Assembly: GCA_947088675.1 (NCBI GenBank)
Contig: CAMUHN010000010.1
Location: forward strand, 1-61,694
DNA: 61,694 nt
DNA from: an uncultured Roseburia sp.
Lineage (GTDB): Bacteria; Bacillota; Clostridia; Lachnospirales; Lachnospiraceae
Reading direction: 5' to 3'
A model generated the notes under the pieces. It was given only the letters and a program-made list of their open reading frames with translations. It did not search any database and was not told the DNA's origin. Every line of letters starts with the position of its first letter. Position 1 is the first letter of the stretch. The translations under genes and the position numbers were made by a program. Below, piece after piece: positions 8,710 to 18,113 of the stretch.

Positions 8710-9108
8710 ATGACGACAGATCCAATTGCAGATATGCTTACAAGAATCCGTAATGCAAATACAGCCAAACATGATACCGTTGATGTGCCGGCTTCCAGGA
8801 TGAAAATTGCAATTGCAGACATTCTTGTAAATGAAGGATATATTGTGAAATATGATATTGTGGAAGACGGGAATTTCAAAACAATCCGCATCACATTAAA
8901 ATACGGTGCAGATAAAAATGAAAAGATTATTACAGGGATTGATCGTATTTCAAAACCGGGACTTCGCATTTATGTCGGAAAAGACGAGCTTCCGAAAGTA
9001 CTCGGGGGACTTGGTATTGCAATTCTTTCCACAAACCAGGGTGTGATCACGGATAAGGAAGCGAGAAAGCTTCAGATTGGCGGAGAAGTATTAGCTTTTG
9101 TATGGTAA
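8710..9108 (+). CDS. rpsH: 30S ribosomal protein S8
   Basis: S8 binds the central domain of 16S rRNA and represses the spc operon in E. coli. The 132-aa protein opens [38 protein letters not shown] and ends with [35 protein letters not shown], both family-diagnostic. AGAAGGAGG lies upstream. The 68-bp gap before it holds a small CTGCAGCA/TGCTGCAG dyad followed by a T-rich stretch but no clear promoter. Confidence 0.98.
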   Translation: MTTDPIADMLTRIRNANTAKHDTVDVPASRMKIAIADILVNEGYIVKYDIVEDGNFKTIRITLKYGADKNEKIITGIDRISKPGLRIYVGKDELPKVLGGLGIAILSTNQGVITDKEARKLQIGGEVLAFVW

Positions 9109-9192
9109 AAGCGTCCGCCGCAGAGCAATCGGAACAGAACGCTGCATTTGGTTTGTGCAGTGAAACAATATAGCATAGTAGGAGGTACGGGC

Positions 9193-9732
9193 ATGTCACG
9201 TATAGGAAGAATGCCAATCGCAGTTCCGGCTGGTGTGACAGTCGATATTGCAGAAAATAATCATGTGACTGTAAAGGGTCCGAAGGGAACTCTGGAGAGA
9301 ACTCTTCCAGCCGAGATGGAGATCAAATTGGAGGGCAGCGAGATCACTGTCACAAGACCGAATGATTTAAAGAGAATGAAATCCTTACACGGATTGACAA
9401 GGACTTTGGTCAACAATATGGTTGTCGGCGTGACTGACGGTTACAAAAAGGAACTCGAAGTAAACGGCGTCGGCTACAGGGCTTCCAAATCCGGTAAGGT
9501 GTTAACCTTAAACCTTGGATATTCCCATCCGGTTGAGATGACAGATCCGGAAGGGCTGGAATCCAAAGTAGAAGGAAATAAAATCACAGTGTCAGGCATT
9601 GACAAGGAGAAAGTCGGCCAGTATGCTGCGGAGATCAGAGACAAGAGAAGACCGGAGCCTTATAAAGGAAAAGGTATTAAGTACGCGGATGAAGTAATCA
9701 GACGTAAAGTCGGCAAGACCGGTAAGAAATAA
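9193..9732 (+). CDS. rplF: 50S ribosomal protein L6
   Basis: L6 lies near the factor-binding site. The 179-aa protein has two homologous domains. It begins [19 protein letters not shown] and contains [43 protein letters not shown] and the end [28 protein letters not shown]. The chosen ATG has GGAGG eight bases upstream and matches the family N-terminus; an in-frame GTG 45 bases earlier has neither. Confidence 0.98.
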   Translation: MSRIGRMPIAVPAGVTVDIAENNHVTVKGPKGTLERTLPAEMEIKLEGSEITVTRPNDLKRMKSLHGLTRTLVNNMVVGVTDGYKKELEVNGVGYRASKSGKVLTLNLGYSHPVEMTDPEGLESKVEGNKITVSGIDKEKVGQYAAEIRDKRRPEPYKGKGIKYADEVIRRKVGKTGKK

Positions 9733-9748
9733 AAAGGAGTGACGAAAA

Positions 9749-10117
9749 ATGGTTAGTAAAAAATCAAGAACAGAAGTTCGCGAAAAGAAGCACAGAAGAA
9801 TGCGCCATCATCTTGCTGGAACTGCAGACAGGCCGCGTTTAGCTGTGTTCAGAAGTAATAATCATATGTACGCTCAGATCATTGACGATACAGTTGCAAA
9901 TACGCTTGTCGCTGCATCTACGCTTGAAAAAGATGTAAAGGCCGAACTGGAAAAGACAAATAACGTCGCGGCGGCGGCGCATCTTGGAACAGTCATTGCA
10001 AAGAAAGCACTGGATAAGGGGATTAAGACGGTTGTTTTTGATCGAGGCGGTTTCATATATCAGGGAAAAATTAAGGCTTTGGCCGATGCAGCAAGAGAAG
10101 CTGGATTAGACTTTTAA
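9749..10117 (+). CDS. rplR: 50S ribosomal protein L18
   Basis: L18 delivers 5S rRNA to the 50S subunit together with L5. The 122-aa protein is of normal length, with a basic N-terminus ([35 protein letters not shown]) and the C-terminal block [41 protein letters not shown] precedes the ATG. It lies between rplF and rpsE as expected for a spc operon. Confidence 0.98.
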   Translation: MVSKKSRTEVREKKHRRMRHHLAGTADRPRLAVFRSNNHMYAQIIDDTVANTLVAASTLEKDVKAELEKTNNVAAAAHLGTVIAKKALDKGIKTVVFDRGGFIYQGKIKALADAAREAGLDF

Positions 10118-10134
10118 TAGGAGGAAACGCAAGC

Positions 10135-10644
10135 ATGAAACGTGAAATCATTGATGCTGGTCAATTAGAGTTAAATGAAAAAGTAGTATCAATAAAACGT
10201 GTAACAAAAGTTGTCAAGGGCGGACGTAATATGCGTTTTACAGCTTTAGTTGTTGTCGGCGACGGAAATGGCCATGTTGGTGCAGGTTTGGGAAAAGCGA
10301 CTGAAATTCCGGAAGCAATCCGCAAAGGAAAAGAGGACGCAATGAAAAAACTGATTACCGTAAAACTGGATGAAGTCGGAAGTATTACACATGATGTGAC
10401 AGGAAAACATACAGGCGCATCTGTATTGTTAAAGAAGTCTCCCGAAGGTACCGGTATCATCGCCGGCGGCCCTGCGCGAAACGTATGTGAGATTGCGGGG
10501 ATTAAGAATATCCGTACAAAATCACTGGGATCCAACAATAAGCAGAATGTAGTTCTTGCAACGATCAATGCATTAAGCCAGTTAAAGTCTCCGGAGGAAG
10601 TGGCGAAGCTCCGCGGCAAATCCGTGGAAGAGATTTTAGGCTGA
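10135..10644 (+). CDS. rpsE: 30S ribosomal protein S5
   Basis: S5 helps form the mRNA entry tunnel and affects accuracy; spectinomycin-resistance changes map to its first domain. The 169-aa protein shows [54 protein letters not shown] and then [37 protein letters not shown] is nine bases before the ATG. The gap to rpmD is 73 bp. Confidence 0.98.
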   Translation: MKREIIDAGQLELNEKVVSIKRVTKVVKGGRNMRFTALVVVGDGNGHVGAGLGKATEIPEAIRKGKEDAMKKLITVKLDEVGSITHDVTGKHTGASVLLKKSPEGTGIIAGGPARNVCEIAGIKNIRTKSLGSNNKQNVVLATINALSQLKSPEEVAKLRGKSVEEILG

Positions 10645-10717
10645 TCGCTGTTTCAAAATGCGAAAATGATCTCTGTACTTTAACCGGTGCGGGGAACGGA
10701 AAGGCGTGGTTAGAAAG

Positions 10718-10903
10718 ATGTCAGAAAAAAAACTGAAAGTAACACTGGTTCGATCTACGATTGGCGCTGTGCCGAAAAACAGAAAGACAATCGAAGCACT
10801 CGGCCTTACAAAGCTGCATAAAACGGTAGAACTGCCGGACAATCCGTGTACGGCGGGCGCGCTTCGCAAAGTAGCGCCATATATAAAAGTGGAAGAAGCA
10901 TAA
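10718..10903 (+). CDS. rpmD: 50S ribosomal protein L30
   Basis: The 61-aa protein matches bacterial L30: LKVTLVRSTIGAVPKNRKTIEALGLTKLHKTVELPDNPCTAGALRKVAPYIKVEE. The start is uncertain. The ATG gives the family length, but its ribosome-binding site is weak; a GTG four codons upstream lies two bases after GGAAAGGC. Either start leaves the conserved domain intact. L30 is present in most Firmicutes and absent from some other bacteria. Confidence 0.94.
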   Translation: MSEKKLKVTLVRSTIGAVPKNRKTIEALGLTKLHKTVELPDNPCTAGALRKVAPYIKVEEA

Positions 10904-10928
10904 AAAGAAAAGATAAGGAGGTGTCAGG

Positions 10929-11366
10929 ATGGACTTATCAAATTTGCATAGAGCAGAGGGCTCCAGGACGGACAGATACAGGAGAGGACGCGGCCATGCG
11001 TCAGGAAACGGAAAGACTGCAGGCAAGGGTCATAAAGGACAGAAAGCTCGTTCCGGGGCTCCAAGGCCGGGATTTGAAGGCGGCCAGATGCCATTGTATC
11101 GCAGACTGCCAAAGAGAGGATTTAAATGCAGAAACTCTAAGGATATCGTTGGAGTAAACGTTTCCAGCCTGGAAAGATTTGAAGACGGCGCCGTTGTATC
11201 GGTTGATACGTTAATGGAAACAGGAATTGTAAAAAATCCAAGGGACGGCGTTAAGATTCTCGGCAATGGTGAATTTACTAAGAAACTCACTGTTCAGGCA
11301 AATGCATTCAGCGCAAGTGCAAAAGAAAAGATTGAGGCTCTTGGTGGAAAAGCAGAGGTGATCTGA
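10929..11366 (+). CDS. rplO: 50S ribosomal protein L15
   Basis: L15 is a late-assembling 50S protein with a long basic N-terminal extension. The 145-aa protein has [51 protein letters not shown] followed by a globular domain. TAAGGAGG is upstream. Its TGA stop overlaps the secY ATG by one base, giving direct coupling of ribosome and translocon synthesis, as in many bacteria. Confidence 0.97.
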   Translation: MDLSNLHRAEGSRTDRYRRGRGHASGNGKTAGKGHKGQKARSGAPRPGFEGGQMPLYRRLPKRGFKCRNSKDIVGVNVSSLERFEDGAVVSVDTLMETGIVKNPRDGVKILGNGEFTKKLTVQANAFSASAKEKIEALGGKAEVI

Positions 11367-12694
11367 TGCTCGAAACACTTCGTAATGCATTTAAGATTAA
11401 AGATATCCGAAGCAGGATTATTTTTACATTCTTTATGTTGATTGCGATTCGAATCGGAAGTCAGCTTCCGATTCCCGGAGTCGACAATGAGGTTTTTGCA
11501 CAGTGGTTTGCAAGTCAGACCGCGGAGGGCATGGGATTTTTTGATGCCATCACCGGCGGTTCTTTCTACAACATGTCATTGTTTGCATTGAATATTACAC
11601 CGTATATTACGTCTTCCATCATCATGCAGCTTCTTACTATTGCGATACCGAAGCTGGAAGAAATGCAGCGTGACGGAGAAGACGGAAGAAAAAAGATTGC
11701 GGAAATCACAAGATATGTCACGGTTGCGCTTGCTCTGATTGAAGCGATCGCAGTTACGATCGGTTTTAAGAGAGGCGGATATTTAGAATACAACAGCGGC
11801 GCTATGGGTGTGATCGCTATTATTATGGTAGTACTGACTCTGACAGCCGGTTCGGCGGTATTGATGTGGATGGGCGAGCGCATCACAGAGAAAGGAATCG
11901 GAAACGGTATCTCTATCGTCCTGACGATCAATATTATTTCACGTATCCCGAATGATCTGGGCACGCTGTTTGAACAGTTTATTTCAGGCAAGTCCATTCC
12001 GAAAGGTATTTTGGCCGCAGTGATTATTCTGGCTATTATTATCGGTATGGTAGTGTTCGTTGTATATTTACAGGGCGGTGAGCGCAGAATTCCTGTCCAG
12101 TATTCCAAAAAACTGCAGGGAAGAAAACAGGTGGGCGGACAGTCTACCCATATTCCGTTAAAAGTAAATACAGGCGGCGTAATTCCGGTTATCTTTGCAC
12201 AGTCTCTGCTGCAGACGCCGGTTATAATTGCAAGTCTGCTTGGAAAAGGGAACGGAACCGGTTTGGGAAGCAAGATTTTAAAAGGAATGTCCCAGTCAAA
12301 CTGGTGTAACCCAAATGAACCGGTCTATTCCATCGGATTAGTTGTCTATATTGCCCTGCTGATTGCATTTGCTTATTTCTATACGTCGATCACATTCAAT
12401 CCGTTGGAGATTGCAAATAATATGAAGAAAGCAGGCGGATTTATACCGGGTATCAGGCCGGGAAAACCAACCAGTGATTATCTGAATCGGATACTGAATT
12501 ATATTGTCCTTATAGGAGCAGTCGGACTTGCATTTATCGCAGTCGTACCGATTTTCTTTAACGGCGTATTTGGCGCGGATGTATCGTTTGGCGGTACTTC
12601 TATTATCATTATCGTCGGAGTTGTCATCGAAACATTAAAGCAGATTGAATCGCAGATGCGTGTACGTTACTATAAAGGATTTTTAAATGATTAA
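11366..12694 (+). CDS. secY: Preprotein translocase subunit SecY
   Basis: SecY is the protein-conducting channel of the Sec translocon. The 442-aa protein has about ten hydrophobic segments, beginning IIFTFFMLIAIRIGSQLPIPGVD, with the plug-side segment GGSFYNMSLFALNITPYITSSIIMQLL and the cytosolic loop QGGERRIPVQYSKKLQGRKQVGGQSTHIPLKVNTGGVIPVIFA. The C-terminus (TLKQIESQMRVRYYKGFL) is typical. It overlaps the rplO stop and is followed by a hairpin and then adk. Confidence 0.98.
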   Translation: MLETLRNAFKIKDIRSRIIFTFFMLIAIRIGSQLPIPGVDNEVFAQWFASQTAEGMGFFDAITGGSFYNMSLFALNITPYITSSIIMQLLTIAIPKLEEMQRDGEDGRKKIAEITRYVTVALALIEAIAVTIGFKRGGYLEYNSGAMGVIAIIMVVLTLTAGSAVLMWMGERITEKGIGNGISIVLTINIISRIPNDLGTLFEQFISGKSIPKGILAAVIILAIIIGMVVFVVYLQGGERRIPVQYSKKLQGRKQVGGQSTHIPLKVNTGGVIPVIFAQSLLQTPVIIASLLGKGNGTGLGSKILKGMSQSNWCNPNEPVYSIGLVVYIALLIAFAYFYTSITFNPLEIANNMKKAGGFIPGIRPGKPTSDYLNRILNYIVLIGAVGLAFIAVVPIFFNGVFGADVSFGGTSIIIIVGVVIETLKQIESQMRVRYYKGFLND

Positions 12695-12754
12695 TCAGAC
12701 GAGACGAAATCGGCCGGAATGCCGGAGATGGAGTGAAAGTCAGGTAGATGAGGT

Positions 12755-12782
12755 AACGCTGGGCTTATATAAGTTCAGCGTT
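12755..12782 (+). other. Strong hairpin between secY and adk
   Basis: AACGCTG (12755-12761) pairs with CAGCGTT (12776-12782). Two G-T wobbles and CTTA/TAAG extend it to an almost complete 12 to 13-bp stem. It is not followed by a T run, so it is more likely an RNA processing or stability element than a terminator. This is inference. Confidence 0.5.
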
Positions 12783-12817
12783 ATCTTTACATGTGGAAAG
12801 AAATGGAGAGGATTATT

Positions 12818-13459
12818 ATGAAAATTATAATGTTAGGTGCACCGGGGGCGGGCAAAGGAACACAGGCGAAACAGATTGCGGAAAAATACAGCATACCGCA
12901 TATCTCAACAGGAGATATTTTCCGTGCCAATATCAGGAATAATACAGAGCTTGGAAAAAAAGCAAAAGAATTTATGGATCAGGGTCTTCTGGTGCCGGAT
13001 GAACTGACTTGTGATCTTGTTATGGATCGTATTGCAGAGGATGACTGTAAAAACGGATTTGTCCTGGACGGGTTTCCAAGAACCATTCCGCAGGCAGAGG
13101 CCCTGGATGCCGCGCTGGCAAAAACAGGTCAGAAAATGGAATATGCAATTGACGTGGATGTAGCCGATGAAAATATTGTAAACCGTATGGGCGGCAGACG
13201 CGCCTGTTTAAACTGCGGAGCAACCTACCACATTGTAACGATTCCGACAAAACAGGAGGGAATCTGTGACAAATGCGGAAATCCGGTAGTATTGCGCGAC
13301 GACGACAAGCCGGAGACAGTACAGAAGCGCCTTACGGTTTATCATGAGCAGACGCAGCCGCTGATTGAGTATTATAAAAAACAGGGTATCTTAAAATCAG
13401 TAGACGGTTCCCAGCCTATGGAAAAAGTATTTTCCGACATCGTGGCTTCACTGGCGTAA
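12818..13459 (+). CDS. adk: Adenylate kinase, zinc-containing LID
   Basis: Adenylate kinase converts ATP plus AMP to two ADP. The 213-aa protein starts MKIIMLGAPGAGKGTQA (P-loop GAPGAGKG at residues 7-14) and has the AMP-binding segment ISTGDIFRANI and VLDGFPRTIPQAEAL. The LID carries four cysteines, CLNCGATYH and CDKCG, the zinc form common in Gram-positives. The start chosen has GGAGAGG upstream and the family N-terminus; an ATG nine codons earlier is rejected. Its position after secY is conserved. Confidence 0.97.
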   Translation: MKIIMLGAPGAGKGTQAKQIAEKYSIPHISTGDIFRANIRNNTELGKKAKEFMDQGLLVPDELTCDLVMDRIAEDDCKNGFVLDGFPRTIPQAEALDAALAKTGQKMEYAIDVDVADENIVNRMGGRRACLNCGATYHIVTIPTKQEGICDKCGNPVVLRDDDKPETVQKRLTVYHEQTQPLIEYYKKQGILKSVDGSQPMEKVFSDIVASLA

Positions 13460-13476
13460 TAAAGCAGGCGTACAAT

Positions 13477-14259
13477 ATGAATGTCAGAGTGAAAACGCCC
13501 GATGAAATCGAGTTGATGAGAAAGGCAGGAAAAATTCTGGCGCAGGTGCACGAGGGGCTCGCAAAAGAAATCAGACCAGGAATTTCAACGCAACGGATTG
13601 ATCAGATCGGGGAGGAGATGATCAGAGGTTTCGGCTGCGAGCCATCTTTTCTGGGATATTGCGGTTATCCGGCATCCGTATGTGTCTCGGTCAACGAGGA
13701 AGTGGTGCACGGTATTCCATCGCCTCACCACATTTTAAAAGAGGGGGATATTGTGGGCCTTGACATTGGCGTAATCTATCAGGGATATCATTCGGATGCG
13801 GCGCGCACACACGGGGTTGGAGAGATTAAAAAAGAAGCGCGCTTATTAATAGAAAGAACGCGTCAGAGTTTTTTTGAGGGCATGAAATACGCAACTGCAG
13901 GGGCTCATCTGCATCAGATTTCCAGAGCAATCGGGACATATGCGATGAAGTTTGGGTACGGCGTTGTCCGTGACCTGTGCGGACATGGCGTCGGGTTAGA
14001 ACTGCATGAGGAACCGGAGATTCCAAATTATAAATGCTTTACACGGGGCATAAAATTAAGGCAGGGAATGACGCTTGCGGTGGAACCGATGATTAATACG
14101 GGAACATGGGAAGTCGTCTGGATGGACGACGGATGGACTGTTGTCACGGCGGATCTGTCTCTGTCTGCGCACTACGAAAATACGATTGTGATCACGGAAA
14201 ATGAGCCCGAGATTCTGACGCTGACAGATTCGGAGATTGCGGAATGGGGTTGTATATGA
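13477..14259 (+). CDS. map: Methionine aminopeptidase type I
   Basis: The enzyme removes the initiator methionine. The 260-aa protein shows KTPDEIELMRKAGKILAQV, the metal ligands in VGLDIGVIYQGYHSDAART, the GHGVGLELHEEPEIPNY motif, and MTLAVEPMINTG with the catalytic Glu and, later, SAHYENTIVITE. It is slightly longer than E. coli Map because of a C-terminal tail. The last four bases overlap the next gene as ATGA. Confidence 0.97.
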   Translation: MNVRVKTPDEIELMRKAGKILAQVHEGLAKEIRPGISTQRIDQIGEEMIRGFGCEPSFLGYCGYPASVCVSVNEEVVHGIPSPHHILKEGDIVGLDIGVIYQGYHSDAARTHGVGEIKKEARLLIERTRQSFFEGMKYATAGAHLHQISRAIGTYAMKFGYGVVRDLCGHGVGLELHEEPEIPNYKCFTRGIKLRQGMTLAVEPMINTGTWEVVWMDDGWTVVTADLSLSAHYENTIVITENEPEILTLTDSEIAEWGCI

Positions 14260-14549
14260 AAATAGAATTTGCAAAGTCGCTTTCGGGGCACGACAAGGAT
14301 GAAATTTATTTGGTACAGAGCAGGGACGATGCGTATGTCAAACTGGTCAACGGGAAAAAACGCACCCTGGATGCGCCGAAGAGAAAAAACAGAAAGCATA
14401 TTCAGATTATTAAAAAGATTCCGTTAGAGGTAACGGACTGTTTCGCGTCCCAGCTGACGGATGACACTGTCAGTCGGGCAATCCGATTATACGAAACGTT
14501 ATGCCGCGGTGAAAATAAAAAACAGGAAGCCGCGAAGCAAGATCAGTAG
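14256..14549 (+). CDS. KOW-domain RNA-binding protein
   Basis: The 97-aa protein resembles the KOW (L14e/L27e-like) proteins that Clostridia place between map and infA. It has IEFAKSLSGHDKDEIYLVQSRDDAYVKLVNGKKRTLDAPKRKNRKHIQII, a small barrel with basic surface, and a short helical C-terminus. The start codon overlaps the map stop (ATGA), so translation is coupled. RNA or ribosome binding is inferred from fold and context; no specific target is known to me. Confidence 0.8.
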   Translation: MKIEFAKSLSGHDKDEIYLVQSRDDAYVKLVNGKKRTLDAPKRKNRKHIQIIKKIPLEVTDCFASQLTDDTVSRAIRLYETLCRGENKKQEAAKQDQ

Positions 14550-14564
14550 ATGGAGGAGTGGAAA

Positions 14565-14783
14565 ATGTCAAAAGCGGATGTGATCGAGGTAGAGGGAACT
14601 GTTGTGGAAAAGCTGCCAAATGCCTTTTTTAAAGTGGAATTGGAAAACGGACACCAGATTCTGGCAACAATCAGCGGTAAACTTCGGATGAATTTTATCC
14701 GAATCCTGCCGGGAGACAAAGTTACGATCGAAATGTCACCCTATGATCTAACAAAGGGCAGAATTATCTGGAGAGATAAATAA
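14565..14783 (+). CDS. infA: Translation initiation factor IF-1
   Basis: IF-1 binds the 30S A site during initiation. The 72-aa protein ([67 protein letters not shown]) is a full-length OB fold. The ATG chosen matches the family start and has GGAGGAGTGG upstream; an in-frame ATG five codons earlier overlaps that ribosome-binding site. It is the last gene before a new promoter. Confidence 0.98.
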   Translation: MSKADVIEVEGTVVEKLPNAFFKVELENGHQILATISGKLRMNFIRILPGDKVTIEMSPYDLTKGRIIWRDK

Positions 14784-14809
14784 GATATAAAATTTTTGTG
14801 AAAAAAGCA

Positions 14810-14839
14810 TTGACTTCCAGCCAAAGCCAATGCTATAAT
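14810..14839 (+). promoter_or_regulatory. Sigma-A promoter before rpmJ (alpha segment)
   Basis: TTGACT (14810-14815) and TATAAT (14834-14839) are 18 bp apart, and TGC directly precedes the -10 box (extended -10). It would drive rpmJ-rpsM-rpsK-rpsD-rpoA-rplQ independently of the upstream segment. Confidence 0.8.
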
Positions 14840-14919
14840 GCTATCTGGACACTTTTTAATAGTGCCTTTTTGTGCGTGTATGCGCAGAAAAGAGCTTGTA
14901 CGGGAAAGGAGGATTTGCT

Positions 14920-15033
14920 GTGAAAGTAAGATCATCAGTTAAACCTATTTGCGAGAAATGCAAGGTCATTAAGAGAAAAGGAAGCATTCGGATTATCTGT
15001 GAGAATCCAAAGCACAAACAGAGGCAGGGTTAA
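14920..15033 (+). CDS. rpmJ: 50S ribosomal protein L36
   Basis: This 37-aa protein reads [20 protein letters not shown], then [17 protein letters not shown], starting at GTG. The zinc ligands are Cys11, Cys14, Cys27 and His32, the standard L36 set. AAAGGAGG is seven bases upstream of the GTG. It is the first gene after the promoter at 14810 and occupies its usual place between infA and rpsM. Confidence 0.96.
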   Translation: MKVRSSVKPICEKCKVIKRKGSIRIICENPKHKQRQG

Positions 15034-15353
15034 GGAAAACCTGCTGTTTGTGACGAGATGGGATTACCCGTCATTTATCATTATGTGCGGCTGCAGTGAA
15101 ACGCTCGGATGAGTTGTTTGCACTGATATCATATGAGACAGCAGGGAGAGCTGCTTTTCCATATTCACATACCGGAATCTCTGGAAAAGAAATATCCAAA
15201 ATCAATCATCTGCCGGACACACATTTCAGGCCGGAGGACAACGGAGCTGTCCGGTGCAGGTGATTGTTCAGAAAGGCGCCACGATGTCAGGTGGCCATGA
15301 GTACCATATTTGAAAACGATAGATCAAATGAATTTATGGAGGTTAAAAAGCAC
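15034..15353. other. Non-coding gap between rpmJ and rpsM
   Basis: This 320-bp stretch is unusually long for this position. I see no credible gene. It holds several short dyads: GGACA/TGTCC around 15230-15256, AGCAG/CTGCT around 15137, and GGC-CCAC/GTGGCC around 15277-15297. These could make it a leader for rpsM, but no conserved regulator is recognised. Confidence 0.5.
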
Positions 15354-15722
15354 ATGGCTCGTATTGCAGGTGTAGATTTACCAAGAGAAAAACGTGTAGA
15401 GATCGGTTTGACATACATCTATGGGATCGGCAGGACCAGCTCCAACCGTATTTTAGCAGATGCAAATGTCAATCCGGATACACGTGTCAGAGATCTGACA
15501 GACGATGAAGTGAAACGAATCAGCGCAGTGATCGACGAGACTCAGATGGTAGAAGGCGATTTGAGAAGAGAGATCGCCATGAATATCAAGCGTCTTCAGG
15601 AGATCGGATGCTATCGTGGGATTCGCCACAGAAAAGGGCTTCCGGTCCGCGGTCAGAAGACGAAGACAAATGCAAGAACAAGAAAAGGCCCGAAGAGGAC
15701 TGTTGCAAATAAGAAGAAATAA
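15354..15722 (+). CDS. rpsM: 30S ribosomal protein S13
   Basis: S13 forms intersubunit bridges in the 30S head. The 122-aa protein starts [31 protein letters not shown] and ends with the basic block [41 protein letters not shown] lies 11 bases upstream. Longer in-frame starts exist 30 codons upstream but add no family sequence. Confidence 0.97.
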   Translation: MARIAGVDLPREKRVEIGLTYIYGIGRTSSNRILADANVNPDTRVRDLTDDEVKRISAVIDETQMVEGDLRREIAMNIKRLQEIGCYRGIRHRKGLPVRGQKTKTNARTRKGPKRTVANKKK

Positions 15723-15796
15723 CAGGCGTCGTTTTGACAGCGTGAGGCTTGTCGAAAGGATTATTTTATATTCAGAGAAAGTAGGTTAGTTTAATT

Positions 15797-16189
15797 ATGG
15801 CTAAAGTTACCAAAAAAGTGACAAAAAAGCGTGTAAAGAAAAACGTTGAACGGGGACAGGCACATATCCAGTCATCTTTTAACAATACGATCGTAACGAT
15901 TACAGATGCACAGGGAAACGCTTTATCATGGGCAAGTGCCGGTGGTCTTGGATTCAGAGGTTCAAGGAAATCTACTCCATATGCTGCGCAGATGGCGGCA
16001 GAAACCGCGACAAAAGCAGCTTTGATACATGGATTAAAAACAGTTGACGTAATGGTAAAAGGGCCGGGTTCCGGAAGAGAAGCTGCAATCCGCGCGCTTT
16101 CTGCATGTGGTCTTGAAGTTACAAGTATCAGGGACGTAACTCCGGTACCGCACAACGGATGCCGTCCACCAAAACGCAGAAGAGTTTAA
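15797..16189 (+). CDS. rpsK: 30S ribosomal protein S11
   Basis: S11 is in the 30S platform near the Shine-Dalgarno helix. The 130-aa protein contains [50 protein letters not shown] and the end [21 protein letters not shown], both diagnostic. The ribosome-binding site is weak (AGAGAAAG about 15 bases upstream). It is followed by rpsD after 20 bp. Confidence 0.98.
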   Translation: MAKVTKKVTKKRVKKNVERGQAHIQSSFNNTIVTITDAQGNALSWASAGGLGFRGSRKSTPYAAQMAAETATKAALIHGLKTVDVMVKGPGSGREAAIRALSACGLEVTSIRDVTPVPHNGCRPPKRRRV

Positions 16190-16209
16190 TTTAGGAGGTA
16201 GAGTCTGAC

Positions 16210-16803
16210 ATGGCAGTAAATAGAGATCCTGTTTTGAAAAGATGCAGATCGCTTGGTATTGAACCGAGCTATCTGGGTTATGATAAGAAGTCAAATAGAG
16301 AGTTAAAGAGATCCAATCGTAAAATATCCGAATACGGGCTTCAGCTGAAAGAGAAGCAGAAAGCAAAGTTTATTTACGGCGTACTGGAGAAGCCGTTCCA
16401 TAACTATTACCTGAGAGCCGACAGAATGAAAGGCATGACCGGTACAAACTTAATGACAATTTTAGAGTCAAGACTTGACAATGTCGTTTTCCGTCTTGGT
16501 TTTGCAAGAACAAGAAAAGAGGCAAGGCAGGTCGTTGACCATAAGTTTGTTCTTGTCAACGGCAAGCAGGTAAATATTCCGTCTTACCTGGTAAAAGCCG
16601 GAGATGTGATTGAGATCAAAGAAAAGAATAAAGGGATCCAGCGGATGAAAGATATCGTCGAGGCAACCGGCGGAAGACTTGTTCCGGACTGGTTAGAAGT
16701 CGACACCGAAAAATTACAGGGTACCGTAAAAGAATTACCTTCCAGAGAGCAGATTGATGTACCGGTGAATGAGATGCTTATTGTCGAGTTGTATTCCAAA
16801 TAA
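16210..16803 (+). CDS. rpsD: 30S ribosomal protein S4, zinc-free type
   Basis: S4 nucleates 30S assembly and helps control accuracy. The 197-aa protein begins AVNRDPVLKRCRSLGIEPSYLGYDKKSNR and has an S4 RNA-binding domain, LDNVVFRLGFARTRKEARQVVDHKFVLVNGKQVNIPSYLVKAGDVIEI. The N-terminus lacks the four-cysteine cluster of B. subtilis S4, so this is the C-minus form seen in many Clostridia. TAGGAGG is upstream. A tandem hairpin repeat follows the stop. Confidence 0.97.
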   Translation: MAVNRDPVLKRCRSLGIEPSYLGYDKKSNRELKRSNRKISEYGLQLKEKQKAKFIYGVLEKPFHNYYLRADRMKGMTGTNLMTILESRLDNVVFRLGFARTRKEARQVVDHKFVLVNGKQVNIPSYLVKAGDVIEIKEKNKGIQRMKDIVEATGGRLVPDWLEVDTEKLQGTVKELPSREQIDVPVNEMLIVELYSK

Positions 16804-16956
16804 ACTTCCATCATGCAGCGCCTGCCGTTCGACAGGCCGCATAGCCATAAGAATTATGAAAACGGTTGTTTTCATATTAACTTCCCGTCATGCAGCGCCT
16901 GCCGTTCGACAGGCCGCATGGCCATCCATATTATGAAGACTTTGGTTTTCATAATG
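16803..16956 (+). repeat. Tandem duplicated double-hairpin unit between rpsD and rpoA
   Basis: Two copies of a 76-77-bp unit lie end to end (16803-16878 and 16879-16956). A 31-bp core is identical (16812-16842 and 16889-16919); it folds as CATGC/GCATG around GCCTG-ccgttcga-CAGGC. The second part of each unit is another hairpin, ATGAAAAC/GTTTTCAT in copy 1 and ATTATGAAGAC/GTTTTCATAAT in copy 2. The sequences differ but pairing is kept, including a G-T wobble. Neither is followed by a T run. Confidence 0.8.
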
Positions 16957-16996
16957 TACAGGGCAGGCAAATGATCCGAGAAGGAGGGACTTTGTA

Positions 16997-17956
16997 GTGT
17001 TCGATTTTCAAAAACCTAAAATTGAGATCGCAGAAATTTCAGAAGACAAGAAGTATGGAAAGTTTGTTGTAGAACCATTAGAACGAGGTTATGGCACGAC
17101 ACTTGGCAACTCTTTGCGAAGAATTATGCTTTCTTCCCTGCCGGGTGCAGCAGTTAGCCAGATTAAGATTGACGGTGTTTTACATGAGTTCAGTTCTATT
17201 CCCGGAATCAAGGAGGATGTAACTGAGATTGTTATGAATATCAAAAATCTTGCCATCCGAAATAACAGCTCTACAAATGAACCTAAGATTGCTTACATTG
17301 AATTTGAAGGGGAAGGCATCGTGACAGCAGCGGATATCCAGGTTGATTCGGATATCCAGATTATGAATCCGGAACTTGTCATTGCCAATTTAAACGGAGG
17401 CGCAGACTCCAAACTGTATATGGAACTTACAATCACAAAAGGAAGAGGGTATGTCAGCGCCGACAAAAATAAAACAGAGGATACGCCGATCGGAGTCATT
17501 GCAGTCGACTCAATCTATACGCCCGTTGAGCGTGTCAATCTTGCAATTGAAAATACACGTGTCGGACAGATTACGGATTATGATAAACTGACACTCGACG
17601 TTTTCACAAACGGGACGTTAGAGCCGGATGAGGCGGTCAGCCTTGCGGCAAAAGTTTTAAGCGAACATTTGAGTCTGTTTATCGATTTATCAGAGGCTGC
17701 GCAGCAGGCTGACGTGATGATTGAAAAAGAGGACGATGCGAAGGAAAAAGTCCTTGAGATGAACATTGACGAACTGGAATTGTCCGTGCGTTCTTATAAC
17801 TGCTTAAAGAGGGCAGGCATCAATACGGTTGAGGAACTGACCAATAAGACGCCGGAAGATATGATGAAAGTCAGAAACTTAGGACGCAAGTCCTTAGAGG
17901 AAGTATTAGCAAAACTAAAAGAGCTGGGACTTCAGCTAAACCAGAGCGAAGAGTAA
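16997..17956 (+). CDS. rpoA: RNA polymerase alpha subunit
   Basis: The 319-aa protein has the N-terminal assembly domain ([31 protein letters not shown] at residues 23-53) and the C-terminal promoter-binding domain ([47 protein letters not shown]). The start is GTG, with AGAAGGAGG upstream; [11 protein letters not shown] is the family N-terminus. It lies in the canonical position between rpsD and rplQ. Confidence 0.98.
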   Translation: MFDFQKPKIEIAEISEDKKYGKFVVEPLERGYGTTLGNSLRRIMLSSLPGAAVSQIKIDGVLHEFSSIPGIKEDVTEIVMNIKNLAIRNNSSTNEPKIAYIEFEGEGIVTAADIQVDSDIQIMNPELVIANLNGGADSKLYMELTITKGRGYVSADKNKTEDTPIGVIAVDSIYTPVERVNLAIENTRVGQITDYDKLTLDVFTNGTLEPDEAVSLAAKVLSEHLSLFIDLSEAAQQADVMIEKEDDAKEKVLEMNIDELELSVRSYNCLKRAGINTVEELTNKTPEDMMKVRNLGRKSLEEVLAKLKELGLQLNQSEE

Positions 17957-17968
17957 GACGGTTCGTGC

Positions 17969-18043
17969 GGCAGAAACAGTAAGACCAAAGGCATGAAGTA
18001 TGTCGTGCCAGAGACAGGTCCGGCAGATAAGACCAAAAGGCAT
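17969..18043 (+). repeat. Short imperfect direct repeat between rpoA and rplQ
   Basis: GGCAGA-aacag-TAAGACCAAAGGCAT (17969-17994) recurs as GGCAGATAAGACCAAAAGGCAT (18022-18043), with a five-base deletion and one inserted A. The rest of this 157-bp gap shows nothing recognisable beyond the rplQ ribosome-binding site. Confidence 0.5.
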
Positions 18044-18113
18044 TACCGGATACCATAAAAATAGCCGATATGTTCTGAAAGTAAGGCATATGGCGGCGGA
18101 ATGAGAGGAAATC

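Noticed and set aside
11566-12273. A 235-codon open frame on the reverse strand
   Set aside because: It is antisense to secY and its composition mirrors the membrane codons of secY. No recognisable protein.
16803-16956. Possible small CRISPR-like array
   Set aside because: There are only two units of about 76 bp that are similar along their whole length, with no unique spacers and no cas genes. It is a tandem duplication of a structured element.
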